In this document: piece by piece, positions 7,970-16,275 of the stretch
Numbering within the stretch: the first letter of the stretch is position 1
Layout of the letters: each line of letters begins with the position of its first letter
Assembly (NCBI GenBank): GCA_040429635.1
Contig: CP158972.1
Location: 343,918 to 407,917 of the forward strand
From: Tamlana crocina
GTDB lineage: Bacteria > Bacteroidota > Bacteroidia > Flavobacteriales > Flavobacteriaceae
Length of the DNA: 64,000 nucleotides
Reading direction: 5' to 3'
Program-made: the position numbers and the translations under genes
The notes under the pieces: generated by a model
The model's database searches: none
Told to the model about the DNA's origin: nothing
The model's input: the letters and a program-made list of their open reading frames with translations, nothing else

Positions 7970-8905
7970 TTAATCCAGTTTTTTAACTAAAATCCAAGCG
8001 TCTTTGTTGTGCGATTTTCTAATATCTCTAACAGCAGTTAAAGCTTCTTTACCCGTTTCGTAGCTTCCGTAAACTACTTGGTGCAGTCCGTATTTGTTAA
8101 CACCAATTTTTCGGGCGTTGTAGCCTAATTTTTTAAGTTGTTTTACCCTTTTGTCGCAATTTTCCACAACCCTAAAAGCGCCAGCTACAATGTGGTAGTT
8201 TCCGGTTTGTTTGGTAACGTTTAGGGTTGCGGCAGGCAACGGATTTAAACTAAAAGTAGCTTGCTGAATTTTGGTGTCCAACTGCTTTGTGGCTTCCTCT
8301 TGGGCCATTTGGTTATGCTGTTCAATTTTATTCACATAAAAGTTTGAAGCAGCAACACCACCAAGCGTCAATGCGATTAATGCTACAGCAGCGTATTTTA
8401 AATATGGTTTGGTTTTGCGTTTTTCTGGGGTAACACCAATTGGGATTACTTTTTCAATGCTTTCCGCAACTTCTTTATGTTCTTCACGAGCAATGGAAGG
8501 CGTTTCAAATTGCGATAGCCCAAACGCATCGGTAAGGTAGTTCAACTCGTATGTTGGTTCGAAAAGAATTTTTCCTTCCTGATTAAAAACCAAATCGCCA
8601 ATATTTTTAAATGTCAGGGTTTCGCCTTGTGTTAAGTAAGATTTTAGGAGTCTTACGCGTTTTTCAATCTTTTTATTGGCGGTTTCAAAAGGTATTTTTT
8701 CAACTTCGGCAATATAATTGGCCAAAAGCCCGTCGTTTTTCTGAATTTGCTCATTAAAAGAAAGCACTTTTTTAGGAGCATAAAACGTATGGGAGTCTTC
8801 GTCAATCGTTGCCGATACTCTTTGTGTTAAAAATGCGCCAAACTCTGGAATGGTAACGCATTCATATCTATATAGTAAGTCGCTAATGTAGGTTTCTAGT
8901 TGCAT
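7970..8905 (-). CDS. HU-like (CCDC81-type) and SPOR domain membrane protein
   Basis: The 311-residue protein has three parts. Residues 1-125 match the CCDC81-like prokaryotic HU domain (ETYISDLLYRYECVTIPEFGAFL). One transmembrane helix lies at ~170-188. A SPOR domain (~235-308) contains YHIVAGAFRVVENCDKRVKQL. SPOR domains bind denuded septal peptidoglycan, and HU-type domains bind DNA. The protein could therefore link the division site to the nucleoid, an inference from domain order. It is transcribed away from dprA. Confidence 0.8.
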   Translation of the reverse strand: MQLETYISDLLYRYECVTIPEFGAFLTQRVSATIDEDSHTFYAPKKVLSFNEQIQKNDGLLANYIAEVEKIPFETANKKIEKRVRLLKSYLTQGETLTFKNIGDLVFNQEGKILFEPTYELNYLTDAFGLSQFETPSIAREEHKEVAESIEKVIPIGVTPEKRKTKPYLKYAAVALIALTLGGVAASNFYVNKIEQHNQMAQEEATKQLDTKIQQATFSLNPLPAATLNVTKQTGNYHIVAGAFRVVENCDKRVKQLKKLGYNARKIGVNKYGLHQVVYGSYETGKEALTAVRDIRKSHNKDAWILVKKLD

Positions 8906-9009
8906 GTAAACAAAGTTAAAAAATTATGTTTTTGCTTAAAATTTAAGTGGAAGTATTTATTAACAGACTAAAAATTCTTTTATTTTAGACTAAAAATCAA
9001 TCAGATAGA

Positions 9010-10113
9010 ATGACCGAAAACGACCTGCTTTACACTTTGGCCCTGCAACATGTACCCAATATTGGCGACATTACCGCAAAACGACTGATTGCGCATTGCG
9101 GATCTGCCGAAGCTGTTTTAAAGGAAAAGAAGCAAAATTTGCTAAAAATTGATGGCATTGGAAGCGTTACCGTGAGCGATTTGTTTAAAACCCATCATTT
9201 AAAGGAAGCCGAACAGGAATTAGAATTTATAAAATCTAACGGTATTAAAGTGTTGTATTTTCAGGAAAGTGATTATCCCGAAAGACTGAAACATTGCATC
9301 GACGGACCAATTTTACTGTTTCAGGCGGGGAATATCGATTTGAAAAGTCAGCGTGTCATCAGTATCGTTGGGACTCGGAAAATCACTACCAGCGGTATAG
9401 CATTTTGTGAAAGTTTGATAGAACAGTTGGTGCCTTATAATCCCGTAATTGTTTCTGGGTTTGCCTACGGAACTGATATTACGGCCCACAAAGCGGCGAT
9501 GAAAAATAATTTGCAGACCATTGGTTGTTTGGCTCATGGCTTGAATCAAATCTACCCTAAAGTGCACAAAAAATACATGGTTGAGGTGGAGAAGAACGGT
9601 GGCTTTTTTACCGATTTTTGGAGCACCGATAAATTCGATCGTAACAACTTTTTAAAACGGAACCGGGTTATCGCCGGGTTAAGTGAGGCGACTATTGTTA
9701 TTGAATCGGCCGAAAAAGGTGGAAGTTTGGTCACTGCCGATATTGCCAACAGTTATAACCGTGAAGTGTTTGCCGTTCCCGGAAGAACAACCGACAGCCA
9801 AAGCACGGGCTGTAACAATTTAATAAAGCAGCAAAAGGCACATATGCTAACAGTGCCTGCTGATATTCCGTATATTTTAAATTGGGAGTTGGAAAGCAAA
9901 GAAAAACCAGCCGTGCAAAAGCAGTTGTTTGTAGAGTTGGACGACACTGAAAAAGCCATTTACAATTTCCTAAAGGAAAACGAAAAGGAGCAATTGGACA
10001 TGATCGCCATTAATTGCCAAATCCCCATTTTTAAAGTCGCCAGCGTACTGCTCAATATGGAACTGAAAGGTGTGGTGCGCCCGTTGCCAGGAAAAATGTT
10101 TGAGGTGGTTTAA
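9010..10113 (+). CDS. dprA: DNA-processing protein DprA
   Basis: This 367-residue protein has an N-terminal helix-hairpin-helix-like region (~1-75, AHCGSAEAVLKEKK), the Rossmann-like DprA domain (~100-290, with SIVGTRKITTSGIAF, VSGFAYGTDITAHKAAM and GLNQIYPKVHKKY) and a C-terminal winged-helix DML1-like domain (~305-365). DprA binds incoming single-stranded DNA and loads RecA during natural transformation. recA is in the same window but is not linked. A strong terminator follows. Confidence 0.93.
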   Translation: MTENDLLYTLALQHVPNIGDITAKRLIAHCGSAEAVLKEKKQNLLKIDGIGSVTVSDLFKTHHLKEAEQELEFIKSNGIKVLYFQESDYPERLKHCIDGPILLFQAGNIDLKSQRVISIVGTRKITTSGIAFCESLIEQLVPYNPVIVSGFAYGTDITAHKAAMKNNLQTIGCLAHGLNQIYPKVHKKYMVEVEKNGGFFTDFWSTDKFDRNNFLKRNRVIAGLSEATIVIESAEKGGSLVTADIANSYNREVFAVPGRTTDSQSTGCNNLIKQQKAHMLTVPADIPYILNWELESKEKPAVQKQLFVELDDTEKAIYNFLKENEKEQLDMIAINCQIPIFKVASVLLNMELKGVVRPLPGKMFEVV

Positions 10114-10146
10114 AATTCCTGCGGAATCAGGAATCTTCCAATAAGT

Positions 10147-10173
10147 GTGATTCTGAAATTATTTCAGAATCAC
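10147..10173 (+). terminator. dprA terminator, 13-bp perfect stem
   Basis: GTGATTCTGAAAT and its exact complement are separated by one base. A T-rich tract (CCTTTTTATTTTTTT) follows. Confidence 0.85.
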
Positions 10174-10202
10174 ATCCTTTTTATTTTTTTATTTGTAGTG
10201 AG

Positions 10203-10223
10203 AACCTGAAACAAGTTCAGGTT
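10203..10223. repeat. short palindromic repeat, AACCTGAA-N5-TTCAGGTT
   Basis: This is a perfect 8-bp inverted repeat around ACAAG, lying between the convergent dprA and trpS genes. It resembles the dispersed palindromes found in flavobacterial intergenic regions and is distinct from the GAGCGGAGTCGA-core family seen elsewhere in the window. Confidence 0.6.
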
Positions 10224-10246
10224 GACAAAAAGTGTGCGTGTTTGTT

Positions 10247-11215
10247 TTAATACCCAACCTTCTCTCGAACACGTTTCAACACATCATCGGCCACAAGTTT
10301 TGCTTTTTCGGCTCCAATAGCTAGGGCATCATCCACTTCGTTGAGATTGTTCATGTAGTGGTTGTAGCGTTCGCGTTCTGTGGCAAATTTTTCAACAATC
10401 AATTCAAATAAAGCTTGCTTGGCATGGCCATAACCATAGTTGCCATTTTCGTAATTGGCTTTCATGGTCGCTATTTGGTCGTCGTTGGCCAATAGGCTAT
10501 AAATGGCGAAACAGTTACAGGTTTTCCAATCTTTAGGCTCCTCAAGTGGGGTGCTATCGGTTTGGATGCCCATTATTTGTTTTCTCAACTTTTTGTCGGC
10601 CAAGAAAATATTGATGGTATTGTTACGGCTTTTGCTCATTTTTTCGCCGTCTATGCCGGGAACCAATTTGGTGTTTTCCTGTATTTTGGCTTCTGGAAGC
10701 ACAAAAGTTTCGCCCATTTTGGAGTGGAAACGCGAAGCTACATCGCGCGTCATTTCCAAATGCTGTAACTGGTCCTTTCCAACAGGAACAAATTCGGCAT
10801 CGTAAGCCAAAATATCGGCAGCCATAAGCATGGGGTAGGTGAACAGGCCTGAATTAACATCTTCCAAGCGGTCGGCTTTGTCCTTAAAACTATGCGCCAA
10901 GGTTAGACGTTGGTACGGAAAAAAACAGCTTAAATACCACGACAGCTCAGTAACTTGCGGAATATCACTTTGCCTGTAAAACACGGTTTTTTCAAAATCC
11001 AAACCAAAAGCCAGCCAAGTAGCAGCCACAGCATAAGTGTTAAGGCGCAGTGTTTCTGCATCTTTAATTTGCGTTAGGGTGTGCATATTGGCAATAAAAA
11101 AAAACGACTCGTTATTTTGGTCGTTAGCCAATTCTATTGCGGGCATTACAGCGCCTAAAATATTGCCTAAATGTGGTATTCCTGTACTTTGTATTCCTGT
11201 AAGTATCCTTGCCAT
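10247..11215 (-). CDS. trpS: tryptophan--tRNA ligase
   Basis: This class I aminoacyl-tRNA synthetase has 322 residues. The HIGH-type signature appears as TGIPHLGNILGA near residue 11, and the KMSKS loop as GEKMSKSRNN near residue 195. The PVGKDQLQHLEMTRD segment is diagnostic of TrpRS. Length is normal. The start ATG is followed by ARILTGIQSTG, the usual N-terminus. A palindromic repeat lies 10 bp upstream of the start, in its leader. Confidence 0.97.
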   Translation of the reverse strand: MARILTGIQSTGIPHLGNILGAVMPAIELANDQNNESFFFIANMHTLTQIKDAETLRLNTYAVAATWLAFGLDFEKTVFYRQSDIPQVTELSWYLSCFFPYQRLTLAHSFKDKADRLEDVNSGLFTYPMLMAADILAYDAEFVPVGKDQLQHLEMTRDVASRFHSKMGETFVLPEAKIQENTKLVPGIDGEKMSKSRNNTINIFLADKKLRKQIMGIQTDSTPLEEPKDWKTCNCFAIYSLLANDDQIATMKANYENGNYGYGHAKQALFELIVEKFATERERYNHYMNNLNEVDDALAIGAEKAKLVADDVLKRVREKVGY

Positions 11216-11224
11216 GTACCTGTC

Positions 11225-11242
11225 CTTTCGACTCCGCTCAAG
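11225..11242. repeat. hairpin repeat, GAGCGGAGTCGA core, trpS leader
   Basis: The core TCGACTCCGCTC (11228-11239) is flanked by CTT and AAG arms. It is one copy of the dispersed hairpin family and sits just before trpS, so it would lie in the 5' untranslated region of the trpS mRNA. Confidence 0.65.
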
Positions 11243-11323
11243 ATAAATTTCAGCAGGAATCTTTTTATTGTTAAACGAAAGGCAAAGGTAAATTTTTTAA
11301 TAGAATTGCTCAATACAATTATG

Positions 11324-11331
11324 TATTTTTG
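11324..11331 (+). promoter_or_regulatory. -7 promoter box of plsC
   Basis: TATTTTTG is a perfect TAnnTTTG match; TTG at 11306-11308 may serve as -33 with a short 15-bp spacing. The box ends only 6 bp before the ATG, so RNA would begin at or next to the start codon. Confidence 0.5.
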
Positions 11332-11337
11332 GGTTCG

Positions 11338-12102
11338 ATGAAAATTTTTAAATACATTTTCTGGACACTTTACCGCATTTGGTTTTATATTTTGGTGGTA
11401 TTGCCCATTATCGTATTGTTTCCGGTGCTTTTAATTTCCATTTTAAAGGAATCCTGGTACCCGTTCTTTTTTAGGTTGGCTCGTTTTTGGGCCAAATTCA
11501 TTTTAACGGGAATGGGCTTTGTTTATAAAATTGAGCGCAACCAAACGCCCGAAAAAGGTAAAAGCTATATGTTTATTGCCAACCATACCTCAATGGCCGA
11601 TATCATGCTGATGCTGGTTTCGGTTAAAAATCCGTTTGTGTTTGTGGGCAAAAAGGAACTGGCTAAAATCCCGCTGTTTGGCTTCTTTTATAAGCGAACC
11701 TGCATTATGGTAGATCGTTCTTCGCCAAAAAGCAGACAGGCCGTGTTTTTACGAGCCCAACGCCGACTCAAATCGGGGCTGAGTATCTGTATTTTTCCCG
11801 AAGGAGGTGTGCCAGAAGAGCATATCTTACTGGATGAATTTAAAGATGGCGCCTTTAGGCTGGCCATAAATCACCAAATACCTGTTGTGCCCATAACGTT
11901 GGCCGACAATAAAAAACGGTTTTCGTATACTTTTTTTAGCGGTAGCCCCGGACGGATGCGTGTAAAAATCCATAAGTTTTTATCAACGGAAGGGTTGACT
12001 ATTGAAAACACCAAAGTGCTGAATGAAAAGGCTAGAGGTATTATCTATCAGCAATTGGAGCAATTTGGGGGTAAAGAAATAAAAAAAACTGCTCTAGGGT
12101 GA
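11338..12102 (+). CDS. plsC: 1-acylglycerol-3-phosphate acyltransferase (PlsC family)
   Basis: This 254-residue membrane-associated acyltransferase has the NHxxxxD motif as NHTSMADIM (residue ~80) and the substrate-binding FPEGG motif (residue ~155). A long hydrophobic N-terminus (~8-35) anchors it in the inner membrane. It transfers an acyl chain to lysophosphatidate in phospholipid synthesis. The frame extends to a TTG three codons upstream, but ATG at 11338 is preferred. A second PlsC-like gene occurs at 54273. The terminator stem overlaps the last codons. Confidence 0.9.
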   Translation: MKIFKYIFWTLYRIWFYILVVLPIIVLFPVLLISILKESWYPFFFRLARFWAKFILTGMGFVYKIERNQTPEKGKSYMFIANHTSMADIMLMLVSVKNPFVFVGKKELAKIPLFGFFYKRTCIMVDRSSPKSRQAVFLRAQRRLKSGLSICIFPEGGVPEEHILLDEFKDGAFRLAINHQIPVVPITLADNKKRFSYTFFSGSPGRMRVKIHKFLSTEGLTIENTKVLNEKARGIIYQQLEQFGGKEIKKTALG

Positions 12103-12113
12103 GCAGTTTTTTT
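12081..12113 (+). terminator. plsC terminator overlapping its stop codon
   Basis: AAAACTGCTC and GAGCAGTTTT form the stem around TAGGGT, followed by TTTT. The TGA stop lies within the loop and stem. Confidence 0.85.
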
Positions 12114-12159
12114 AGGGCTAGCAGTCATTAATGAATGAATACCCACATCTAACCAAAAA

Positions 12160-13692
12160 TTAAAATTTTATAGCAAACCCAGTGTAAACACCAATAAAGA
12201 ATGGCGTGAAATTACCAGAGGTGTTATTAAAGGTGTTGAATTGATATTTAAACATGGGCTCTAAATTCAGGTCGAATGTTTTTGAAACTTGATAATTTAA
12301 ACCGAGTCCGAAGTTGGCGCTGTAGCTCACTTTATTAATGTTATTGGCCTCGCCCAAAAATACCATCGGCCCGTTTTCAGCGCGCGAATACACTTCGTTG
12401 TTATCTAAAAAGAACGAGCTAAAACCGCCAATAAGGTTAACTCCAAATTTTTTGTCCGATAACGTGTATTGCACCTCCAGAGGCACTTCAATATAGCCAA
12501 AGGCTTGGTTTATCGTAGTGTTTGAAGTGAGCAATGTTTGAGGCAAATCTTTAGCGTTTAAAGCTTCCGAACTCACCACCGAATAGCCCGAAGCGCCTCC
12601 GGATTTTATATTTTGTAAGGCGTTGCTATTAGAGCTCAGCCCAACCGATTGGTAAACAACAATATCGTTGGTGTTGTAGCCCAAATTCACTTTATTAACC
12701 CCAGAACGGATTTTTATTTTTTTATTGACCGCATAACTGGCCGAAATACCGTAACTCATGTTCACTTCACCAGTTTTGGAGTTATTGTTGAATTGTGGGT
12801 CTATAGACGAGCCTTCGCCAAGTGTGTTGAAATAAACCGGTGCGGCATTGGGGGCAATACTCCATCGGTTTTGTTGGTTGGAAATCTCGTTTTCCAAAAG
12901 GTCTTTGTTTTTGTCTATGGCTTCTTCAATCGTACGTGCACTATTTTGCTCGATGTTTTCCGAAGTGGTTGTTTCACCTGTTTGATCTTCGGTTTTGGCT
13001 ATTCTCGAATTGTTTTCTTCTGAAGCGTTATTGATTATATTTTTCGCTTTTTCTTTATCCAATAGCGGAGCACTATCATTATTTTCTTTTTCGTTTGAAG
13101 ACGCTAAAACGGTATTGTTTCCTGAATTTTCTTCAGAAGAATTTTCTGTTGTGTTTTCTTCAGAAAGATTGGCAACTGCATTATTTTTGCTGGATTGGAT
13201 AGCGGGTGTTTTGTTGCCCATAGTTTGATTTGTCGCAACCCTTGTTTGATTGTTTTGGTTGTTGGGTGAAGCAGTCGTTTTGGCAACTGAAGTAGCGTTT
13301 GAAGGTGCAACGTTTGCTGATGAAACGTTACTTTCACCAACTACTGTTTCGTTTTCAGGTGTTGCGGTTTCATTGTTTGAGTTGTCGTTTGCGATGCTCT
13401 CACTATTTTCTATTGTTGGGAGCACCGTTTTAATGTTGTCATCAACTACATTTTCGGTATCGGTTACCGGGTTGGAGTTTGGATTTTCAAAAAGCAAGTT
13501 GCCCACGGTTAAAAAGAGCAGCAATAATGCGGCCACGCCAGCATAGCGCCACCAAATGGGAATAACGCGCTGTTTTTTCTTTTTTCCGTTCAGTTGGGCT
13601 TCAATGTTTTTCCAAACTGCGTCGCTGGGCTGGGCTTCAAAATCTTTAAAACCTTCCTGGAAAATGCGGTCTATGTGTTTTTTGTCACTCAT
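12160..13692 (-). CDS. membrane-anchored outer-membrane beta-barrel protein, putative anti-sigma partner
   Basis: The 510-residue protein has a short cytoplasmic head (~1-47, with DAVWKNIEAQLNGKKKK), one transmembrane helix (~48-68), a ~200-residue low-complexity linker rich in Asn, Ser, Glu and Thr, and a C-terminal domain (~272-510) with alternating beta-strand pattern typical of PorT/OmpA-like small barrels, ending GFAIKF. The start overlaps the stop of the ECF sigma gene (TAATG), so the two are translationally coupled. In Bacteroidota this position is typical of anti-sigma or sigma-linked sensor proteins. Binding to the sigma factor is inference. Confidence 0.75.
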   Translation of the reverse strand: MSDKKHIDRIFQEGFKDFEAQPSDAVWKNIEAQLNGKKKKQRVIPIWWRYAGVAALLLLFLTVGNLLFENPNSNPVTDTENVVDDNIKTVLPTIENSESIANDNSNNETATPENETVVGESNVSSANVAPSNATSVAKTTASPNNQNNQTRVATNQTMGNKTPAIQSSKNNAVANLSEENTTENSSEENSGNNTVLASSNEKENNDSAPLLDKEKAKNIINNASEENNSRIAKTEDQTGETTTSENIEQNSARTIEEAIDKNKDLLENEISNQQNRWSIAPNAAPVYFNTLGEGSSIDPQFNNNSKTGEVNMSYGISASYAVNKKIKIRSGVNKVNLGYNTNDIVVYQSVGLSSNSNALQNIKSGGASGYSVVSSEALNAKDLPQTLLTSNTTINQAFGYIEVPLEVQYTLSDKKFGVNLIGGFSSFFLDNNEVYSRAENGPMVFLGEANNINKVSYSANFGLGLNYQVSKTFDLNLEPMFKYQFNTFNNTSGNFTPFFIGVYTGFAIKF

Positions 13693-14243
13693 TATAATAA
13701 TTGTGAACGCTGTATTGTTGTACTTTTTTCAATATTCTGCTTCAGAGTTTGCCGGGCGCGTGCCAAATTCGATTTGGAAGTACCCACAGTTATATTCAGC
13801 ATTTTTGCAATCTCTTTATGCGAATAGCCATCCAAAACATAGAGGTTAAAAACCAATCGGTAGCGGTCTGGCAATTCTTGGATAATCCGTAACAAATAGT
13901 CCATTGAGACGCTGTCTTCGTCAACTTCAACTTCTACCGCTTCAATGCTTTCTTCATTAATGATATCGAAAACTTTCTCGTTACGGTAGCGTTGCAAAAC
14001 GGTATTTACCGTAACACGTTTTATCCAGCCTTCAAAAGAACCTTTGTTTTTATACTGTTCAATTTTTTCGAAAATGGTTAAAAATGCGTCCTGCAGATTG
14101 TCTTCCGCCTCGGCATAATTCCTTGAATACTTCAAGCATACGGCGAACAATTTGTTGGAATACAATTTGTAAAGTTCGCTCTGCGCTTGAGTATTTTCGG
14201 TTTTACAATTTTCTATGAGTTGGTCTAAACTCAAATTAAACAT
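13692..14243 (-). CDS. ECF-type RNA polymerase sigma factor
   Basis: The 183-residue protein has sigma-70 region 2 (~20-85, with YKLYSNKLFAVCLKYSRNYAEAEDNLQDAF) and region 4 (~125-175, with LPDRYRLVFNLYVLDGYSHKEIAKML, a helix-turn-helix). No extra domains are present. It directs RNA polymerase to a stress or envelope regulon. It overlaps by one base with the membrane-anchored barrel gene downstream, its probable regulator. Confidence 0.92.
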   Translation of the reverse strand: MFNLSLDQLIENCKTENTQAQSELYKLYSNKLFAVCLKYSRNYAEAEDNLQDAFLTIFEKIEQYKNKGSFEGWIKRVTVNTVLQRYRNEKVFDIINEESIEAVEVEVDEDSVSMDYLLRIIQELPDRYRLVFNLYVLDGYSHKEIAKMLNITVGTSKSNLARARQTLKQNIEKSTTIQRSQLL

Positions 14244-14264
14244 GTATTAATTAAAAGGTTTCTT

Positions 14265-14675
14265 TTACTCAACAACAGGTACCTCGATGGTTAAATACTG
14301 AGATTCGTCGTTTTCGTCTTTGCCTTGCCAAAATTTAAAAACATAGGAGCCATTGCTGGTTACTATAAAGTTAAATGTGGCCTCGGTTAGCACATCTTCC
14401 AATGTTTCGCAGTCGTTACTTTCAAACACATAGTTTATGGGTGCTACCGTACGTTGGTTGTTTTCCTTTTGGTAGTAAAACTCCTTAAAACCATGGCAGG
14501 TAGATGGCCTGAAATACGAAACGGTAATAGGGTAGGTTTCTCCCATTACAAATTCGTCAGGAATGTCTACACTCTCAACTGGTAATACCTCAAAACTGTA
14601 GCTAGTGCCGTCGTCATCAATGCTACAGGAAACGAACAGCACGAGTGCTAAACAAAGTAAAGCAAATTTTTTCAT
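14265..14675 (-). CDS. small lipoprotein of unknown function
   Basis: The protein has 136 residues from the ATG that directly precedes a KKFALLCLALVLFVSC signal, lipobox cysteine near residue 17. The longer frame to 14702 would hide the signal behind extra residues. The mature part looks all-beta and contains a conserved-looking pair of cysteines (TCHGFKEFYY and NDCETLEDV). It lies 21 bp upstream of the ECF sigma gene on the same strand and may be co-transcribed. No family is recognised. Confidence 0.75.
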   Translation of the reverse strand: MKKFALLCLALVLFVSCSIDDDGTSYSFEVLPVESVDIPDEFVMGETYPITVSYFRPSTCHGFKEFYYQKENNQRTVAPINYVFESNDCETLEDVLTEATFNFIVTSNGSYVFKFWQGKDENDESQYLTIEVPVVE

Positions 14676-14819
14676 AGCAAATAAATTTAGGGTTAAATAC
14701 ATGTTTGCACTATGTAGATACCTAAATGGTTAAATGGTTGCGTAAAAAATCTGTTTTTTTATTGTAAAGGTTTTAAATTGAGTGGTTTGTATGTTTGGGA
14801 GAGGTGGGACTCCGATAGG

Positions 14820-14918
14820 CTAAATCAGAATGATTTAGTGGAAAGGAGAGGGGGGTGGTTATACCACGAATTCACAAGTACTGTATAATTTGAATGAAAA
14901 ATATTCGTGAATTCGTGG
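14820..14918. repeat. two inverted repeats in the gap after recA
   Basis: CTAAATCA-GAA-TGATTTAG (14820-14838) is a perfect 8-bp palindrome. CCACGAATTCAC (14864-14875) is exactly complementary to GTGAATTCGTGG (14907-14918) across a 31-nt AT-rich loop. Neither has a T-tract on either strand, so they look like dispersed repeats or processing hairpins and not terminators. The second begins 10 bp after the recA stop. Confidence 0.55.
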
Positions 14919-14927
14919 CTTTTGAAA

Positions 14928-15932
14928 TTATTCCTTTCCAGAAACGGCTTTTCTAACCTTTTCTTCAAGCTCGTCCATAAGCTCCGGATTGTCCTTTATA
15001 AGCGATTTTACGGCATCGCGGCCTTGGCCAAGTTTGGTTTCGTCGTAACTGAACCACGAACCGCTTTTCTTTACGATTTCGTAATCTACGGCCAAATCTA
15101 AAATCTCGCCCACTTTGCTCACGCCTTCACCGTACATAATATCGAATTCGGCGGTTTTAAACGGTGGCGCCACTTTGTTTTTTACCACTTTAACGCGGGT
15201 TTTGTTTCCGGCCACGTCGCCATTGGTTTCCTTAATTTGTGTAGAACGACGGATATCCAATCGAACGGAAGCATAAAATTTTAAGGCATTACCGCCTGTT
15301 GTTGTTTCTGGGTTTCCGAACATCACCCCAATTTTTTCACGTAATTGGTTAATGAAGATTACGGTACAGTTGGTTTTGCTGATGGAAGCCGTAAGCTTTC
15401 TTAAGGCTTGCGACATCAATCGGGCGTGAAGTCCCATTTTAGAGTCGCCCATTTCACCTTCAATCTCACTTTTTGGTGTTAATGCGGCAACCGAATCGAC
15501 TACCACAATATCGATAGCGCCAGAGCGGATTAAGTTATCGGCAATTTCCAAAGCTTGTTCTCCGTTATCGGGTTGCGAAATGATGAGGTTTTCAATATCA
15601 ACGCCTAATTTTTCGGCATAAAAACGGTCGAAAGCATGCTCGGCATCAATAAATGCGGCAATACCTCCGGCTTTTTGGGCTTCGGCAATGGCGTGCAAGG
15701 TTAAGGTGGTTTTACCCGAAGATTCCGGACCGTAAATTTCAATCACTCGTCCGCGCGGATAGCCACCAACGCCCAAAGCAATGTCCAGACCTAACGACCC
15801 CGACGGAATGGCATCAACATCCTGTACGGCGGCATCGCTCATTTTCATTACGGTACCTTTTCCGTAGGCTTTATCTAATTTATCTAAAGTAAGTTTTAGT
15901 GCTTTTAGTTTAGCGTCTTTTTCACTGCTCAT
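14928..15932 (-). CDS. recA: recombinase RecA
   Basis: The 334-residue protein has the Walker A motif GPESSGKTT near residue 65, the [23 protein letters not shown] Walker B/L1 region and the L2 loop (GNALKFYAS). RecA pairs and exchanges DNA strands and triggers SOS. The longest frame starts at a TTG two codons earlier; the ATG before SSEKDAKLK is the usual flavobacterial start. Length is normal. Confidence 0.97.
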   Translation of the reverse strand: MSSEKDAKLKALKLTLDKLDKAYGKGTVMKMSDAAVQDVDAIPSGSLGLDIALGVGGYPRGRVIEIYGPESSGKTTLTLHAIAEAQKAGGIAAFIDAEHAFDRFYAEKLGVDIENLIISQPDNGEQALEIADNLIRSGAIDIVVVDSVAALTPKSEIEGEMGDSKMGLHARLMSQALRKLTASISKTNCTVIFINQLREKIGVMFGNPETTTGGNALKFYASVRLDIRRSTQIKETNGDVAGNKTRVKVVKNKVAPPFKTAEFDIMYGEGVSKVGEILDLAVDYEIVKKSGSWFSYDETKLGQGRDAVKSLIKDNPELMDELEEKVRKAVSGKE

Positions 15933-16137
15933 TTTCAATATTTTTTCTTAAAATCCGAAGGCTAAAGTACTACATCTTTTGGCATATCGCAATAATAGTT
16001 TTCAACATAAATTTCCAAAAAACCGAATTTTATTACGCAACCTTTCAGTAAATTATGTGTCTAAAGGGAAAAGAGGGAAAAATTTTGCTATCAAATTTAC
16101 CAATCGAGTTTTGAAAGTAGACTAACTCAAACTCAAT

Positions 16138-16174
16138 TTAAAAGCATCCAAACAGTGGTTTTGGGTGCTTTTTT
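16138..16174 (+). terminator. orphan plus-strand terminator
   Basis: AAAGCA and CCAAA pair with TTTGG and TGCTTT around a short loop, followed by a run of seven T on the plus strand. The nearest plus-strand gene upstream is plsC, 4 kb away, so it probably ends an unannotated short transcript. Confidence 0.6.
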
Positions 16175-16185
16175 TATGCATTAAA

Positions 16186-16215
16186 TTGTGGCTTCCTCCT
16201 AAAATCGTATTTTTG
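16186..16215 (+). promoter_or_regulatory. trhO promoter
   Basis: TTG (16186-16188), 19 bp spacing, then TATTTTTG (16208-16215). Both elements and the spacing fit the flavobacterial consensus. The leader would be about 54 nt. Confidence 0.65.
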
Positions 16216-16275
16216 TGCCCTAAAATATTTCTTTACGCCACAACATGTGGCTTTAACCTTAAAAATTAGTATAGC

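Larger units (their letters stand above)
15933..16275. other. 343-bp intergenic region between divergent recA and trhO
   Basis: It holds the recA 5' region, a weak 19-codon reading frame (16055-16114, starting MCLKGKEGK), a complete plus-strand terminator hairpin (16138-16174) and the trhO promoter. The terminator has no annotated plus-strand gene before it. Confidence 0.5.

Noticed and set aside
16055-16114. 19-codon frame upstream of trhO
   Set aside because: It is too short, lacks a promoter box and could occur by chance; only the terminator after it is notable.
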